64,000 nt of DNA from Blautia sp. (GTDB lineage: Bacteria > Bacillota > Clostridia > Lachnospirales > Lachnospiraceae). The position numbers and the translations under genes were made by a program. Every line of letters begins with the position of its first letter. Within the stretch, counting starts at the first letter, position 1. Location: positions 1 to 64,000 of the forward strand of contig JALFGN010000105.1 in assembly GCA_022777285.1 (NCBI GenBank), given 5' to 3'. The notes under the pieces were generated by a model, which was not told the DNA's origin, ran no database searches, and was given only the letters and a program-made list of their open reading frames with translations. Below are positions 62,764 through 64,000 of the stretch, one piece after another.

Positions 62764-64000
62764 ATGAGTGAAAATGTGAAAGTCACTGAAATTTTTGGAG
62801 AGGATGTGTTTAATGATACTGTCATGCAGCAGCGTCTCCCAAAAAAAGTATATAAAGATCTGAAACAGACAATTCTTGAAGGAAAAGAGTTATCATTGGA
62901 AATGGCAGATGTCATTGCTCATGAAATGAAAGAATGGGCAATCGAGAAAGGTGCTACCCATTATACACACTGGTTTCAGCCCCTTACAGGTGTAACTGCT
63001 GAAAAACACGATTCTTTTATTACCGCACCGCTTCCTTCCGGCAAAGTACTTATGAGCTTTTCCGGAAAAGAACTGATCAAGGGAGAACCGGATGCGTCAT
63101 CTTTCCCATCCGGCGGTCTTCGTGCAACCTTTGAGGCAAGAGGATATACGGCATGGGATTGTACTTCACCGGCATTCGTAAGACATGATGCAGCAGGTGC
63201 AACACTTTGCATTCCAACTGCATTCTGTTCTTATACAGGAGAGGCACTTGACCAGAAAACACCGCTTCTTCGTTCCATGCAGGCAATTAATAAGCAGGCG
63301 ATGCGTCTGATTCGATTGTTTGGAGATACAACTGCAAAGCGTGTTATTCCTTCTGTAGGAGCAGAACAGGAATATTTCCTGGTAAGAGAAGATAAGTTCC
63401 TTCAGAGAAAAGACCTTATTTTTACCGGTCGTACCTTATTTGGTGCAATGCCGCCAAAAGGACAGGAACTGGATGATCATTATCTTGGAACCATTCGTCA
63501 GAAAATTTCTGCTTACATGAAAAATGTAAATGAAGAACTGTGGAAACTGGGAGTTACAGCAAAGACCCAGCATAATGAAGTGGCACCTGCACAGCATGAG
63601 CTTGCACCGATTTATGCAGAAGTAAACGTAGAAGTTGACCATAATCAGATTGTTATGCAGACATTAAAGAGAATCGCATGCCAGCACGGTATGAAATGTC
63701 TGCTTCATGAAAAACCGTTTGCAGGAGTCAATGGTTCCGGTAAACATAACAACTGGTCTCTGACTACGGATACCGGTGTGAATCTGCTGGATCCGGGTAA
63801 TACACCGCATGAAAACATTCAGTTCCTTCTGGTACTGAGCTGTGTTCTGAAAGCTGTGGATAAACATGCTGCCCTTCTTCGGGAATCTGCTGCGGATGTT
63901 GGAAATGATCATCGTCTGGGTGCAAATGAAGCACCGCCGGCAATTATTTCCGTATTTCTGGGCGATCAGCTGACGGATGTCATGAATCAGCTGATTACAA
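62764..64000 (+). CDS. glnN: Glutamine synthetase type III, N-terminal part
   Basis: First 412 codons; the gene runs off the window end. Makes glutamine from glutamate, ammonia and ATP. GSIII features: [30 protein letters not shown], and the catalytic-region [29 protein letters not shown] follows. AGGAGG lies 7 bases before ATG 62764. The full protein is expected to be about 700 aa. Type III enzymes are usual in gut anaerobes. Confidence 0.96.
   Translation, partial: MSENVKVTEIFGEDVFNDTVMQQRLPKKVYKDLKQTILEGKELSLEMADVIAHEMKEWAIEKGATHYTHWFQPLTGVTAEKHDSFITAPLPSGKVLMSFSGKELIKGEPDASSFPSGGLRATFEARGYTAWDCTSPAFVRHDAAGATLCIPTAFCSYTGEALDQKTPLLRSMQAINKQAMRLIRLFGDTTAKRVIPSVGAEQEYFLVREDKFLQRKDLIFTGRTLFGAMPPKGQELDDHYLGTIRQKISAYMKNVNEELWKLGVTAKTQHNEVAPAQHELAPIYAEVNVEVDHNQIVMQTLKRIACQHGMKCLLHEKPFAGVNGSGKHNNWSLTTDTGVNLLDPGNTPHENIQFLLVLSCVLKAVDKHAALLRESAADVGNDHRLGANEAPPAIISVFLGDQLTDVMNQLIT

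Overview
The window looks like a piece of core chromosome from a low-GC, spore-forming, gut-type Clostridia, most probably a Lachnospiraceae close to Blautia. This rests on several things seen in the sequence: a GH31 alpha-glucosidase closely resembling the one I remember from Blautia obeum, a complete spoIIA-spoVA sporulation cluster, the murB-rapZ-whiA-crh order, zinc forms of S14, L36 and adenylate kinase, and strong AGGAGG-type ribosome binding sites. Genus is an inference. I saw no phage, IS element, CRISPR array, tRNA or rRNA.

Layout. 1-6.9 kb: alpha-glucoside utilisation locus (GH31 enzyme, LacI-family regulator, ABC binding lipoprotein and two permeases, no ATPase) with three matching LacI-type operator candidates before the binding protein. 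6.9-19.9 kb: small membrane protein, HAD phosphatase, AddB-AddA recombination nuclease, AGCS amino-acid symporter, DUF4230 protein, and a PadR-DUF1700-DUF4097-PspC envelope module. 19.9-28.9 kb: an alpha/beta SASP gene, a cobalamin riboswitch with its own promoter and terminator but no gene, a T-box leader with valS, an LtaS-like enzyme, folC, a 49-aa ORF and a zinc-ribbon/TPR membrane protein with a repetitive acidic tail.

28.9-35 kb: spoIIAA-spoIIAB-sigF, then spoVAA-AB, a SEDS-family (FtsW/RodA/SpoVE) gene and spoVAC-AD-AE. Two identical sigma-G-type promoters (GTATA, 17 bp, CATACTA) precede spoVAA and spoVAC, so the SEDS gene sits between two forespore transcription units. 35-44.2 kb: a ThiF/TcdA-like enzyme, murB-rapZ-whiA-crh (the Crh has Glu15 and Ser46), a lone araA, a GNAT protein, an M18 aminopeptidase and a SipW-like membrane protein lacking the signal-peptidase catalytic residues and carrying a long acidic tail.

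44.2-61 kb: the S10-spc-alpha ribosomal superoperon (rpsJ to rplQ, with secY, adk, map, a KOW protein, infA and rpoA). It starts from a good sigma-A promoter with a structured leader, is re-initiated inside at rpsH and at rpmJ, and has several structured intercistronic regions that known genes do not explain. 61-64 kb: a diacylglycerol-kinase-family lipid kinase, a YtaF/MntP-family membrane protein and the first 412 codons of type III glutamine synthetase, cut by the window end. The best candidates for something undescribed are the geneless B12 riboswitch transcript, the SEDS gene inside spoVA, the pseudo-signal-peptidase and the structured intercistronic RNAs of the ribosomal operon.
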